64,000 nt of DNA from assembly GCF_900155865.1 (NCBI RefSeq), contig NZ_LT707006.1:3202577-3266576 (forward strand). Reading direction: 5' to 3'. Under the pieces are notes generated by a model. That model saw only the letters and a list, made by a program, of their open reading frames with translations, did no database searches and was not told where the DNA came from. Origin of the DNA: Bacteroides bouchesdurhonensis (lineage in GTDB: Bacteria > Bacteroidota > Bacteroidia > Bacteroidales > Bacteroidaceae). This document shows, piece after piece, positions 24,087 through 30,361 of this stretch (position 1 is its first letter; every line of letters begins with the position of its first letter). A program made the position numbers and the translations under genes.

Positions 24087-24539
24087 TTAGTACCGGTTTT
24101 GGTACTCATGAATAAAATCTAAGTAATGCTGGTCTTCAGGCAATGGAAGTGTAATACCAAACTCGGTGACCGCATCTATTTTCACGCTTTCCATGAAATT
24201 ATGCATCTCTAAAGTATTAAGTTTACTTGTTCCTCGCACAATAGTTTCCACCTTACCATTCACATGAACCTGTTTCACAAGAAACTTCTTACAATACAAG
24301 TCATGTATATCCTGAACTCCAGCAGCAGTGCTCCAATACTCTTCACCTGTGTATTCACGCAAACAGGCACCAATACACTGAAACCATTTCCACATGAGAG
24401 CATTTTGATTTAATGTTCTCGGCTGTGTTTTTTTCTTAATGGTTACAGTGTATTCTCCATTACGAAGTGTGCTGCACATGAACTCGAAAGACTTATCCAT
24501 TTGGATTTTGCCATCTTTCTTCGTCAATGTTGCTTCCAT
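24087..24539 (-). CDS. ninB: NinB-like recombination protein
   Basis: A 150-residue protein with the NinB core RTLNQNALMWKWF (about 41-53), then YSTAAGVQD-like WSTAAGVQDIHDLYCKKFLV and the C-terminal SKLNTLEMHNFMESVKIDAV. NinB (Orf) of lambda binds single-strand DNA and SSB and stands in for RecFOR. It lies directly downstream of ssb, as expected. Confidence 0.85.
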   Translation of the reverse strand: MEATLTKKDGKIQMDKSFEFMCSTLRNGEYTVTIKKKTQPRTLNQNALMWKWFQCIGACLREYTGEEYWSTAAGVQDIHDLYCKKFLVKQVHVNGKVETIVRGTSKLNTLEMHNFMESVKIDAVTEFGITLPLPEDQHYLDFIHEYQNRY

Positions 24540-24545
24540 AACCTA

Positions 24546-24995
24546 TCAGAATGGCAAATCGTCCTTGGTTGGTGGCGGCGGTGGCGGGCACTCATTCACC
24601 GCACTTCGAGTCTGATTATTGGTGTGTTCCGGAAGAGGTGGCGGTGGTGGCGCTTGTTGAGGCTTAACAGAAAGCATCTCCATATTATCAACAAAAAGTT
24701 CTGTAATATACCGTTTAATTCCTCTGCTATCATCATAACTCCGAGTTCTTATCTTTCCTTCCAGATACAACTTGTCTCCCTTATGGACATACTTCTCAAC
24801 AACATCGGCAAGACCACGCCAAACAACAATATTATGCCATTCAGTTCTTTCAGGAACCTGTGTTCCATTGGCAAGGGTATAACCTTTTTCAGTGGTGGCA
24901 AAGGAGAAAGTGGCCACTTTAGAACCAGCTTCCAAAATTCTAATATCGGGGTCTTTGCCAACATGCCCGATAAGCATCAATTTATTTAAACTCAT
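24546..24995 (-). CDS. ssb: Single-stranded DNA-binding protein
   Basis: A 149-residue SSB. The OB-fold shows MSLNKLMLIGHVGKDPDIR, then F-S-x-A-T-T, EWHNIVVWRGLADVVEKYVH and KGDKLYLEGKIRTRSY. The linker contains two runs of five and six prolines, and the protein ends in the SSB-tip DDLPF, which recruits partner proteins. The stop is 6 bases before ninB, and its start overlaps the nuclease stop by 4. Confidence 0.95.
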   Translation of the reverse strand: MSLNKLMLIGHVGKDPDIRILEAGSKVATFSFATTEKGYTLANGTQVPERTEWHNIVVWRGLADVVEKYVHKGDKLYLEGKIRTRSYDDSRGIKRYITELFVDNMEMLSVKPQQAPPPPPLPEHTNNQTRSAVNECPPPPPPTKDDLPF

Positions 24996-25906
24996 GATTT
25001 ATCCTCCCTTATTGTTACACGGATACTATCAGCTTTAGGAACTGTTTTGATATACTTAGAATATAATTCCGGATAGTCAGCCTGAAACTTTTTAGTATCA
25101 AAATTGTCACTCGTAGAAGCGGGTGTATAACTAACTCGCAATCTTCCGGCATCCCATGACTTGACACCATTCTCACGCATAGCAGTTTTCAATTTTGCCT
25201 TATAATCTTTCTGAATCTTGGTTAGATCTGCAAGTTCTTCCTCAATCCCGATTATAGTATTTACAAGCTGCATTGGAATAAGTAACTTGTCATCATCAGG
25301 GGCAGGAACGGGAAGATTGGATAGATATTGCTCACCCTTCTTCTCGCATTCCATTAACTTCTTGACTTCTTTATCAGACTTACGACTAATTTCAACAAAT
25401 TCATGTTTATTACCACGCAACCAAGTGCTAAACAATTTATCAACTTTGAGTAATGGATTTTGAAGTTCAAAGAAATAAGCATAGATTGACAACTGCCAAC
25501 TTAAATACTCCTTATCAAGATGAAGGGTAGTTTTGATGTCAACAAGACTAATTCTACCGGCTTTCTCCCAAACACAATCTATATTCGATGCAAAGTATTC
25601 GTTATCAGAAACGGTATATTCATTGGCAAGCGCCTTATATCCGGCATTTACCCTCATTCTGATATAATTCTCTGCTTCAATACTTTCAGGAGGTAAGCCT
25701 GTTACATCAGCAAACTGGCATTGAGCATGAATAAGGCTACCCTTCTCTGCAGCTCTCTTCAATACAAAATCGGGGACATCTTTATATTTGTCAGGGAACA
25801 ACTGCCGGCTAATCATACCGGTTATACCTTGCAACTGTTTTTCACCGAGCATATAAGTGTGGTTTTCCTCATTGAAAACCACACTGGATTTCACTAATTC
25901 TATCAT
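24992..25906 (-). CDS. PD-(D/E)XK nuclease of the RecB/lambda-exonuclease type
   Basis: A 304-residue protein. I use the ATG at 25906 (MIELVKSSVVFNEEN); the longer frame needs a TTG at 25915. The nuclease core is IDCVWEKAGRISLVDIKTTL (about 110-128), with D and then D-I-K as the catalytic D...DxK, followed by YLSWQLSIYAYFFE, which matches the Q-x-x-x-Y motif of RecB-family enzymes. An early E-K-G-x-x-I-H is present too. It probably works as the processive exonuclease partner of the annealing protein encoded next to it. Confidence 0.85.
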   Translation of the reverse strand: MIELVKSSVVFNEENHTYMLGEKQLQGITGMISRQLFPDKYKDVPDFVLKRAAEKGSLIHAQCQFADVTGLPPESIEAENYIRMRVNAGYKALANEYTVSDNEYFASNIDCVWEKAGRISLVDIKTTLHLDKEYLSWQLSIYAYFFELQNPLLKVDKLFSTWLRGNKHEFVEISRKSDKEVKKLMECEKKGEQYLSNLPVPAPDDDKLLIPMQLVNTIIGIEEELADLTKIQKDYKAKLKTAMRENGVKSWDAGRLRVSYTPASTSDNFDTKKFQADYPELYSKYIKTVPKADSIRVTIREDKS

Positions 25907-25911
25907 TATTA

Positions 25912-26694
25912 TCAATTTCTAGGAGGATACGTTTTCTGCATGTCAATAGTTATGTTTCTGAACTCCTTATTATTGTGAAGTTCGGGATGTTCAGCCCAAA
26001 CTCTCTCAAGCTCTTCGCGGCTTTTAACACCAGTCATTTGTTTAATTGCACGATCCAGGTCTACACCAGTATATACTTTGCCCGAAGCGTTTGAAGCAGA
26101 AACATTGGGAGCATATACTTTTTCCTTTGTATTACCATAAGCAAAACGAACGCGGTTTTTATTGTCCACAATAACAAGTAAAATAATCTCCTTTTGCTCG
26201 TTATAACCAATCTCTTTTACACTGAATTTGGTGTATAGAGCAGGAGAACCTGTTTTGCTCTGATATATTTCATTTTTCTCAAGTGGAATCCAAATGAAAG
26301 GACCCGTATAAAGTTCACGCCCAATTCCCCAGTTAAATCCTGCACGTTTAAAGGCGTCCGAAGCCTGCCCTTTCTCTTTTTCTGTGCTAGATTCTGTCCC
26401 AACATCCTGTTTACTCACCCATTCCTTCTTTTCATTATCCCAAATGGACAACGTACAGAATAGATTCCCATTAACGACATCATGGTGCCGTTTCCAGTTC
26501 ATTTCTCCGAACACTTCATCAAGTATTCTCATGTCTACTCGAGCATCCTTGTATAATAGCAAGGAGCAGCCCGAACCGTCCGGTTTCATAGTACCAACCC
26601 TACATTCAATTTCAGAAGCTAGAAGCGGTCTGATAGAATTTTTCTTCTTCTCTTCATTCTGAACCGTTGATACAGTGTTTTTTCTCGCTGTCAT
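25912..26694 (-). CDS. Rad52-like single-strand annealing protein (Sak/DUF1071-type)
   Basis: A 260-residue protein. Residues 20-140 hold an annealing domain: I-E-C-R-V-G, DARVDMRILDEVFGEMNWKR, NGNLFCTLSIWDNEKKEWV, VGTESSTEKEKGQASDAFKR and FNWGIGRELYTGP. The KGQASDAFKRAGFNWGIGRxLY box is a hallmark of Rad52-related phage recombinases. It anneals complementary strands together with the exonuclease encoded directly downstream. It is the first gene of unit D, and its promoter copy D lies 40 bases upstream. Confidence 0.85.
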   Translation of the reverse strand: MTARKNTVSTVQNEEKKKNSIRPLLASEIECRVGTMKPDGSGCSLLLYKDARVDMRILDEVFGEMNWKRHHDVVNGNLFCTLSIWDNEKKEWVSKQDVGTESSTEKEKGQASDAFKRAGFNWGIGRELYTGPFIWIPLEKNEIYQSKTGSPALYTKFSVKEIGYNEQKEIILLVIVDNKNRVRFAYGNTKEKVYAPNVSASNASGKVYTGVDLDRAIKQMTGVKSREELERVWAEHPELHNNKEFRNITIDMQKTYPPRN

Positions 26695-26735
26695 AATTCT
26701 AATTTAATGGTTTGACTTTTAGCTCATTACATCAG

Positions 26736-26796
26736 TAAAGGTAATCGTTATTGACAAGTTTAGCAAACAGAAACTTCGCCATTTTAACGCCATTTT
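26736..26796 (-). promoter_or_regulatory. Repeated phage promoter/operator, copy D
   Basis: Minus strand: tandem AAAATGGCG boxes (26788-26796 and 26777-26785, period 11), -33 TTTG (26764-26767), 20-base spacer, -7 box TACCTTTA (26736-26743). The 5' leader that follows is shared with copies A-C. It drives the recombination/replication block. Confidence 0.78.
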
Positions 26797-26809
26797 CAGG
26801 TAGTAAAAA

Positions 26810-26835
26810 CTGCCTGTACGATATTGTACAGGCAG
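26810..26835. terminator. Strong hairpin terminator ending the tRNA-like operon
   Basis: CTGCCTGTAC (26810-26819) pairs fully with GTACAGGCAG (26826-26835) around a 6-base loop, and both flanks are A-rich/T-rich (TTTTT on the minus strand). It sits between the last tRNA-like gene and promoter copy D, so it separates the two leftward transcription units. Confidence 0.75.
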
Positions 26836-26930
26836 AAAAATAAGAAAATGAATAATCCAATGTACCTTATGGAACGGCTACGCTTTGAAGGGTGTACGGC
26901 TCCCTGATTTATACATAATGTAAATGCTAG

Positions 26931-27013
26931 TGGACGGAACCGGAGTCGAACCGGTCTCACGGAATATTGGTGCACCTCACCGCAGTTTCAACCAACGATA
27001 TACATATCCGCCC
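26931..27013 (-). tRNA. tRNA-like gene A, no normal anticodon arm
   Basis: An 83-nt element. The acceptor stem GGGCGGA/TCCGTCC has one G-U pair, and the discriminator is A. The T arm is ACCGG-TTCGACT-CCGGT. The D region holds TTGGTTGA. Between the D and T arms are 29 bases in which a normal 5-bp stem with 7-nt loop cannot be drawn. The best drawings are TGC-GGTGAGGT-GCA (3 bp, 8-nt loop, with U-GAG as in tRNA-Leu) or GGTG/CACC. A 28-base leader hairpin lies upstream. The isotype is uncertain; it may be a degenerate tRNA-Leu(GAG) or a specialised RNA. Confidence 0.6.
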
Positions 27014-27114
27014 GATTAATTAAAAAGGTGCACTATCTTCACAGACCATACACCCCAATCACAAACACAAAACAAAACTCATGAACTACTATAATTTAAT
27101 TAGGATCAGAAGGG

Positions 27115-27181
27115 TGAATGGCGTGGGGATCGAACCCACATCACGCATATCTGCGTATGCTGCCAATTACACCAGCCATCC
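27115..27181 (-). tRNA. tRNA-like gene B, 4-nt anticodon loop
   Basis: A 66-nt body plus discriminator A. The acceptor stem GGATGGC/GCCATTC, the D arm GTGT-AATTGGCA-GCAT and the T arm GTGGG-TTCGATC-CCCAC are all good. The anticodon arm is ACGCA-GATA-TGCGT: a perfect 5-bp stem closed by only 4 bases, with no room for a normal anticodon and no U33. The region from 26 to 48 is 17 bases instead of 23. The leader upstream (27182-27215) is alignable with that of gene A. Confidence 0.6.
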
Positions 27182-27408
27182 GTTTTAAGTGAACTATTCT
27201 CACGAACCATTCACCTAGAACACAAACACAAAATAAAACACGACATTAACTATTAAATAGCACTCTCACGAGCTTCTTGCTTCCGGATAGCCGTTCAAAG
27301 CACACCGGAATAGTATAGAACAATTAAAACTCAAATAACAGGGGCTTTAACCCTACAGCGTCCTTTTCGCTGGCAACATTAGTTAAACATAAAAAGAAAA
27401 ATTCTCTG

Positions 27409-27506
27409 TGAAGGAACCCGGACTCGAACCGGGATGATAGATTACCTATGTATGACTTTCTTCAATCTATCTGCATACTTGCGTCTACCAATTCCGCCAT
27501 TCCTTC
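27409..27506 (-). tRNA. tRNA-like gene C (Leu-like), 19-nt anticodon loop
   Basis: A 97-nt body plus A. The acceptor stem GAAGGAA/TTCCTTC and T arm CCCGG-TTCGAGT-CCGGG are perfect. The D region GGCGGAATTGGTAGACGC is that of tRNA-Leu, and a class II variable arm ATAG-GTAAT-CTAT is present. The anticodon stem GTATG/CATAC encloses 19 bases (27456-27474), in which GATT/AGTC may form a second short stem. An 8-bp alternative pairing, GATAGATT with AATCTATC, would disrupt the anticodon and variable arms. It is probably derived from tRNA-Leu. Confidence 0.65.
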
Positions 27507-27602
27507 AGGTCGTAGCCAGACGCTTCCGGCTACATTGATTGAATTGTTATTGATACAAACATAATTTTCCCCCTCACGGGTTACTTAACTCTGATTGAGT
27601 TG

Positions 27603-27673
27603 AGCCGGGAAACGGATTCGAACCGCTGACCTCATGTAGAAACATGCGCTCTAACCAACTGGGCTATCCCGGC
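27603..27673 (-). tRNA. tRNA-like gene D, 4-nt (or 6-nt) anticodon loop
   Basis: A 70-nt body plus discriminator U. The acceptor GCCGGGA/TCCCGGC is perfect. The D arm GCCC-AGTTGGTTA-GAGC has one mismatch, the T arm is AGCGG-TTCGAAT-CCGTT, and the variable loop AGGTC is canonical. The anticodon arm reads CATGT-TTCT-ACATG, a 5-bp stem with a 4-nt loop. Opening the last pair gives CATG-TTTCTA-CATG with U33 and UCU, so a tRNA-Arg(UCU) with a 6-nt loop is possible. A UUCG-capped leader hairpin GCCCGG/CCGGGC lies 4 bases upstream. Confidence 0.65.
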
Positions 27674-27735
27674 AGATGCCCGGCGAACCGGGCTAAATAA
27701 ACATGACAAATACTAAAATTAAGCAATGCAGACCT

Positions 27736-27927
27736 TCACAGGCTATCTTTATTTTGTTTCCTATCTTCGTAGTATCGAAAACAGATATAATTCACTGATA
27801 CGACAGTCACCAATACAAAAGCAGCAATAAATTCTTTCTTGCTAACTTCAATGCTATCTACAAGATACAGTGTTGTCCATAAGGCAATGAACATCATGGC
27901 ATACTGTATCACTTTAATCTTTTTCAT
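27736..27927 (-). CDS. Small two-helix membrane protein (63 aa)
   Basis: A 63-residue protein with two hydrophobic helices, about 6-24 (VIQYAMMFIALWTTLYLVD) and 33-51 (FIAAFVLVTVVSVNYICF), and a charged tail. The start overlaps the stop of the 80-aa gene by 4 bases (ATGA). It lies between the tRNA-like genes D and E. Its function is unknown. Confidence 0.55.
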   Translation of the reverse strand: MKKIKVIQYAMMFIALWTTLYLVDSIEVSKKEFIAAFVLVTVVSVNYICFRYYEDRKQNKDSL

Positions 27928-28166
27928 TTCTTCCGTTTTTTAGATTTAACTTTCCTTCCCGCACATCGGCAATGAAGTAATACTTGAGCAGCATTACAAT
28001 GCCACTTGCCGTTTTGGACATTAGTGGGCTTATCACTTTCAATCTTACCCGCTTCTATAAGATTCATCAATTTCTTTTCCCCACCCACATAATACGCAGA
28101 CTTATCTTTTCCAAACGTTTCTGTAGAAAACAGACGGAGAATATTATCTAGCAATATTTCAGCCAT
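27924..28166 (-). CDS. Small basic phage protein (80 aa), HTH-like
   Basis: The ATG at 28166 gives MAEILLDNILRLFSTETFGK. The middle reads SAYYVGGEKKLMNLIEAGKI, which looks like the wing and recognition part of an excisionase- or MerR-like fold, and the C-terminus is very basic (CRCAGRKVKSKKRKK). The longer frame to 28256 runs into the upstream gene. A DNA-binding, early regulatory role is plausible but not shown. Confidence 0.5.
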   Translation of the reverse strand: MAEILLDNILRLFSTETFGKDKSAYYVGGEKKLMNLIEAGKIESDKPTNVQNGKWHCNAAQVLLHCRCAGRKVKSKKRKK

Positions 28167-28198
28167 TTCACCTCTGATCATCTCAACAAGCAAGGTAG

Positions 28199-28405
28199 TT
28201 ATGCAATTCTGGTTACTATAAACTGCATATTTTTTACATCTGACTTTGTTTTCCAAGCCATTCCTTCAGCTTTTTCTTTATAAAGCCGAGCATTCAATGT
28301 ATTAGTTACAGACGGTTTCTGAACGATAGGAAATACTTCTATTGCACCAACATCCATACCCCGTAATACATCAATTACGTTACGTCTCTGAATATCCTTT
28401 TCCAT
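28199..28405 (-). CDS. Small early phage protein (68 aa)
   Basis: The ATG at 28405 (MEKDIQRRNVIDVLRGMDVG) is preferred over 28429. The protein ends VKNMQFIVTRIA. The middle QKPSVTNTLNARLYKEKAEG could be one HTH helix pair. It lies 27 bases downstream of tRNA-like E and 32 bases upstream of the 80-aa gene, in the same direction. It is not recognised. Confidence 0.5.
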   Translation of the reverse strand: MEKDIQRRNVIDVLRGMDVGAIEVFPIVQKPSVTNTLNARLYKEKAEGMAWKTKSDVKNMQFIVTRIA

Positions 28406-28432
28406 ACAATCTAATTTTAAATTAAACATTGA

Positions 28433-28565
28433 AGCGATGAGCGGATTCGAACCGCCGACCTCTGCTTGTGGTGCTCTTCCGTTAAGCTAAGAGTGTTTCT
28501 TGAGAGACTCGAACTCTCAACCATCCACCACACACAGCGCTCTAACCTGCCTGAGCTACATCACC
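28433..28565 (-). tRNA. Composite double tRNA-like RNA E (133 nt)
   Basis: Two tRNA-like halves are fused. The acceptor stem is formed by GGTGATG (28565-28559) and CATCGCT (28439-28433), 7 bp with two G-U pairs. The 5' half has a D arm GCTC-AGGCAGGTTA-GAGC and an inner T arm TTGAGAG-TTCGAGT-CTCTCAA. The 3' half has a D arm CTCTT-AGCTTAACGG-AAGAG, the variable loop AGGTC and a T arm GGCGG-TTCGAAT-CCGCT. The two anticodon regions pair with each other: CTGTGTGTGGTG (28537-28526) with CACCACAAGCAG (28473-28462), 11 of 12 pairs. Neither half can form its own acceptor stem, so they are not two ordinary tandem tRNAs. Confidence 0.6.
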
Positions 28566-28567
28566 TT

Positions 28568-28839
28568 TATATACATAAAGCAAATACCTCGATTTGCCGA
28601 CAAACGTCTAACTGATTTAGTTTTACAACGATACGGCTTGACCATTAACCACAGCATTATATCGTTGAGAAGCCCGCCTACGTCAGTAATCCCTTTCGGC
28701 ACGTGTCGGCTTCCAAAACACCATTTTACCAATATGTCAAAGAACTCTTCTCTGTTGTTCCCAGTCTCCCTTCAAGGGCAGGCTCAAAGACCGGACTGGG
28801 TACCGGATAACCGGCGGTTTGGTTTGACTTTAGTGAGGG
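28568..28839 (-). ncRNA. Structured non-coding stretch upstream of tRNA-like E
   Basis: No gene is seen in these 272 bases. They contain several inverted repeats: CAACGATA (28626-28633) with TATCGTTG (28660-28667); CCCAGTC (28760-28766) with GACTGGG (28794-28800), with an inner CCCTT/AAGGG; and GCAAAT/ATTTGC directly upstream of E. TTTGACTTT near 28820 also occurs in the leaders of the four repeated promoters. It may be a leader or processed RNA of the tRNA-like operon. Confidence 0.35.
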
Positions 28840-29076
28840 TTAGAGAATACTTTGGTTGTTCTTCAAAACTATGTCCATTAAGTTTCGTTGCGATTCAATA
28901 AATTTCTTCAAATCATCACATTGGGAAACTTTCTCTCTATAAAATCCACGTTCTGATTCTAAATCTCGTTTGAGTTTTTCATTTTCACCTCTCAAAGAGC
29001 TGATCAACGCGTCTCGTTCTTCAATCACAGCTTCATATTTGTCTCGCTGTATTTCTAGTTCGGTTCTTTTATCCAT
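28840..29076 (-). CDS. Small coiled-coil early protein (78 aa)
   Basis: A 78-residue protein that is almost entirely coiled coil (ERDALISSLRGENEKLKRDL and KVSQCDDLKKFIESQRN). It follows the 97-aa gene by 15 bases in the first leftward unit under the repressor-controlled promoter. It could be a dimerising regulator; it is not recognised. Confidence 0.55.
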   Translation of the reverse strand: MDKRTELEIQRDKYEAVIEERDALISSLRGENEKLKRDLESERGFYREKVSQCDDLKKFIESQRNLMDIVLKNNQSIL

Positions 29077-29091
29077 TGTTGTATAATTTGA

Positions 29092-29385
29092 TTAATCTCC
29101 GACGTAATGTGCACCGTAATGAGTACTATTTGGGTTGTAGTAAGCGGAAGCGGGAATATTAAGGTTATTATATTCCTTACTAGGTGTAGCTTTGGCAGTC
29201 TTGCTCATAGCTTCATGTCTTTCAGCTAAAAATTTATCAGTTCTTGATTTCACAGCTTCCGGTGAGAAACTTTCTTGGAGTTTTGCAAAGCTCCATGCAG
29301 ATTTTAAACACTCTGAAAATGTTTTTCCACCCTTCTTGTAATTGCGGTGTGCAGACTTCATTATTTGTGATAAATTGTAGCTCAT
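29092..29385 (-). CDS. First leftward early gene, unknown (97 aa)
   Basis: A 97-residue protein: MSYNLSQIMKSAHRNYKKGG, then KTFSECLKSAWSFAKLQESF, and a Tyr/Asn-rich tail. The N-terminal part, with M-x-x-A-H/W-x-x-A and S-E-x-L-K-x-A-W, is common in small phage proteins next to repressors. It is the first gene read from the operator-controlled leftward promoter and so is a candidate Cro-like or antirepressor-type early protein; nothing proves it. Confidence 0.55.
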   Translation of the reverse strand: MSYNLSQIMKSAHRNYKKGGKTFSECLKSAWSFAKLQESFSPEAVKSRTDKFLAERHEAMSKTAKATPSKEYNNLNIPASAYYNPNSTHYGAHYVGD

Positions 29386-29454
29386 AATCGTTATTTTTTA
29401 ATTGGTTTTATCAATCATTTTTTGTATGTTTGTATGATTGATTGATTTATGATG

Positions 29455-29516
29455 CAAATATAATCGCATTTGCGTTATTTTAAAAACAAAAAACTTTTTA
29501 TTTTATCGCATTTGCG
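29455..29516. promoter_or_regulatory. Leftward early promoter with repressor operators
   Basis: On the minus strand TATATTTG (29455-29462) is a perfect Bacteroides -7 box for the leftward early operon. The palindrome CGCATTTGCG occurs at 29465-29474, directly upstream of it, and again at 29507-29516, 42 bases (four helical turns) away and close to the start of the divergent repressor gene. A third copy lies inside the repressor gene (29613-29622). These are probable binding sites of the HTH repressor, shutting off the early operon and controlling its own gene. Confidence 0.65.
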
Positions 29517-29544
29517 TTTTATTAACTTTTGATTGATTGGATTT

Positions 29545-29943
29545 ATGACAAATAACAACACTATCAATGGAAGAATTAGAGAAATAATTCTGTCTGCCGG
29601 CATTACAGATAGCGCATTTGCGAAAAGAATTGGTGTAACACAATCTGTAATAGCATCAATGTTTCAACGTGGAACAGAACCTTCCGCTAAGGTATTAACT
29701 TCAATTCTACTAACCTATGAAGATATTTCTGCTGAGTGGTTACTTCGCGGAAAAGGTCAAATGCTACTTTCAGAAGTAACACCTGACCCAAACATAGAAC
29801 AAATGAAACGCTTGGTAGATACGATCACTACCTTGCAAGGTATAATCACCGAACAAACTAAAACGAATCAGTTACTCACAGAAGAACTTAAAAAAGCCAA
29901 AGGAGAACTGACTATGTTGAAAAATGAACGAAATGTAGGATAA
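29545..29943 (+). CDS. Phage repressor, XRE-type HTH with coiled-coil tail
   Basis: A 132-residue protein from the ATG at 29545 (MTNNNTINGRIREIILSAGI); a TTG 12 bases upstream is less likely. Residues 20-50 form a helix-turn-helix (DSAFAKRIGVTQSVIASMFQ), followed by EPSAKVLTSILLTYEDISAEWLLRG, as in CI-type repressors. The C-terminus (85-132) is a coiled coil and not a LexA/S24 protease domain, so induction would not rely on RecA self-cleavage. It faces away from the leftward early operon across a 160-base operator region. Confidence 0.85.
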   Translation: MTNNNTINGRIREIILSAGITDSAFAKRIGVTQSVIASMFQRGTEPSAKVLTSILLTYEDISAEWLLRGKGQMLLSEVTPDPNIEQMKRLVDTITTLQGIITEQTKTNQLLTEELKKAKGELTMLKNERNVG

Positions 29944-29955
29944 ACTTATATACGT

Positions 29956-30342
29956 ATGAAAAAAAGATTTTTAATACTATCCTTCTTATTTGTGCTTATA
30001 TTTAATTCATGCTCTGATGACAGTATTAATTTAGCAGGAACAACATGGACTTCTGCAAAAGACTGGTACGGAAAAACTCGATTGTCTTTTGAAGAAGGCA
30101 CTCCTTATTTAAGATCTTTTTTTGCTATATCTTTTGACTTGAAATCTTTCACAATATATAATGTTGCAGATGATAATGAGGATTTAGAATATGAATGGAA
30201 AGAAACGGTATCAGGTAAATACTCTATAAACGACAATATTGTGAATCTAATAGTAGAAAAAGACAATTTAACAATTCCCTGCGAAATAGAAAAAGATATA
30301 ATGTATTACAGTAATACTAGAATGAAACTATATAAACAATAG
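29956..30342 (+). CDS. Lipoprotein expressed with the repressor (lysogenic conversion candidate)
   Basis: A 128-residue protein with signal peptide KKRFLILSFLFVLIFNSC and a lipobox ending at Cys19, then a lipocalin-like beta pattern (GTTWTSAKDWYGKTRLSFEE, FAISFDLKSFTIYNV, SGKYSINDNIVNLIV). Many Bacteroides lipoproteins share this layout. It starts 12 bases after the repressor gene and is AT-rich. A surface lipoprotein made by the lysogen might block superinfection or alter the host surface; this is inferred. Confidence 0.65.
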   Translation: MKKRFLILSFLFVLIFNSCSDDSINLAGTTWTSAKDWYGKTRLSFEEGTPYLRSFFAISFDLKSFTIYNVADDNEDLEYEWKETVSGKYSINDNIVNLIVEKDNLTIPCEIEKDIMYYSNTRMKLYKQ

Positions 30343-30361
30343 AATAAATATTTTTTCAAAT

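Noticed and set aside
25907..25915. TTG start for the RecB-like nuclease
   Set aside because: An ATG three codons later is available and keeps the whole domain.
27335..27385. A sixth tRNA-like element between C and B
   Set aside because: A 5-bp/7-nt hairpin (CAGCG/CGCTG) followed by a T-arm-like hairpin (TAGGG-TTAAAGC-CCCTG) is visible, but there is no D arm and no acceptor pairing, so it is not listed as a tRNA.
28433..28565. Reading E as two ordinary tandem tRNA genes
   Set aside because: Neither half has a partner for its own acceptor strand; the complementary strands are at the two outer ends and the two anticodon regions pair with each other.
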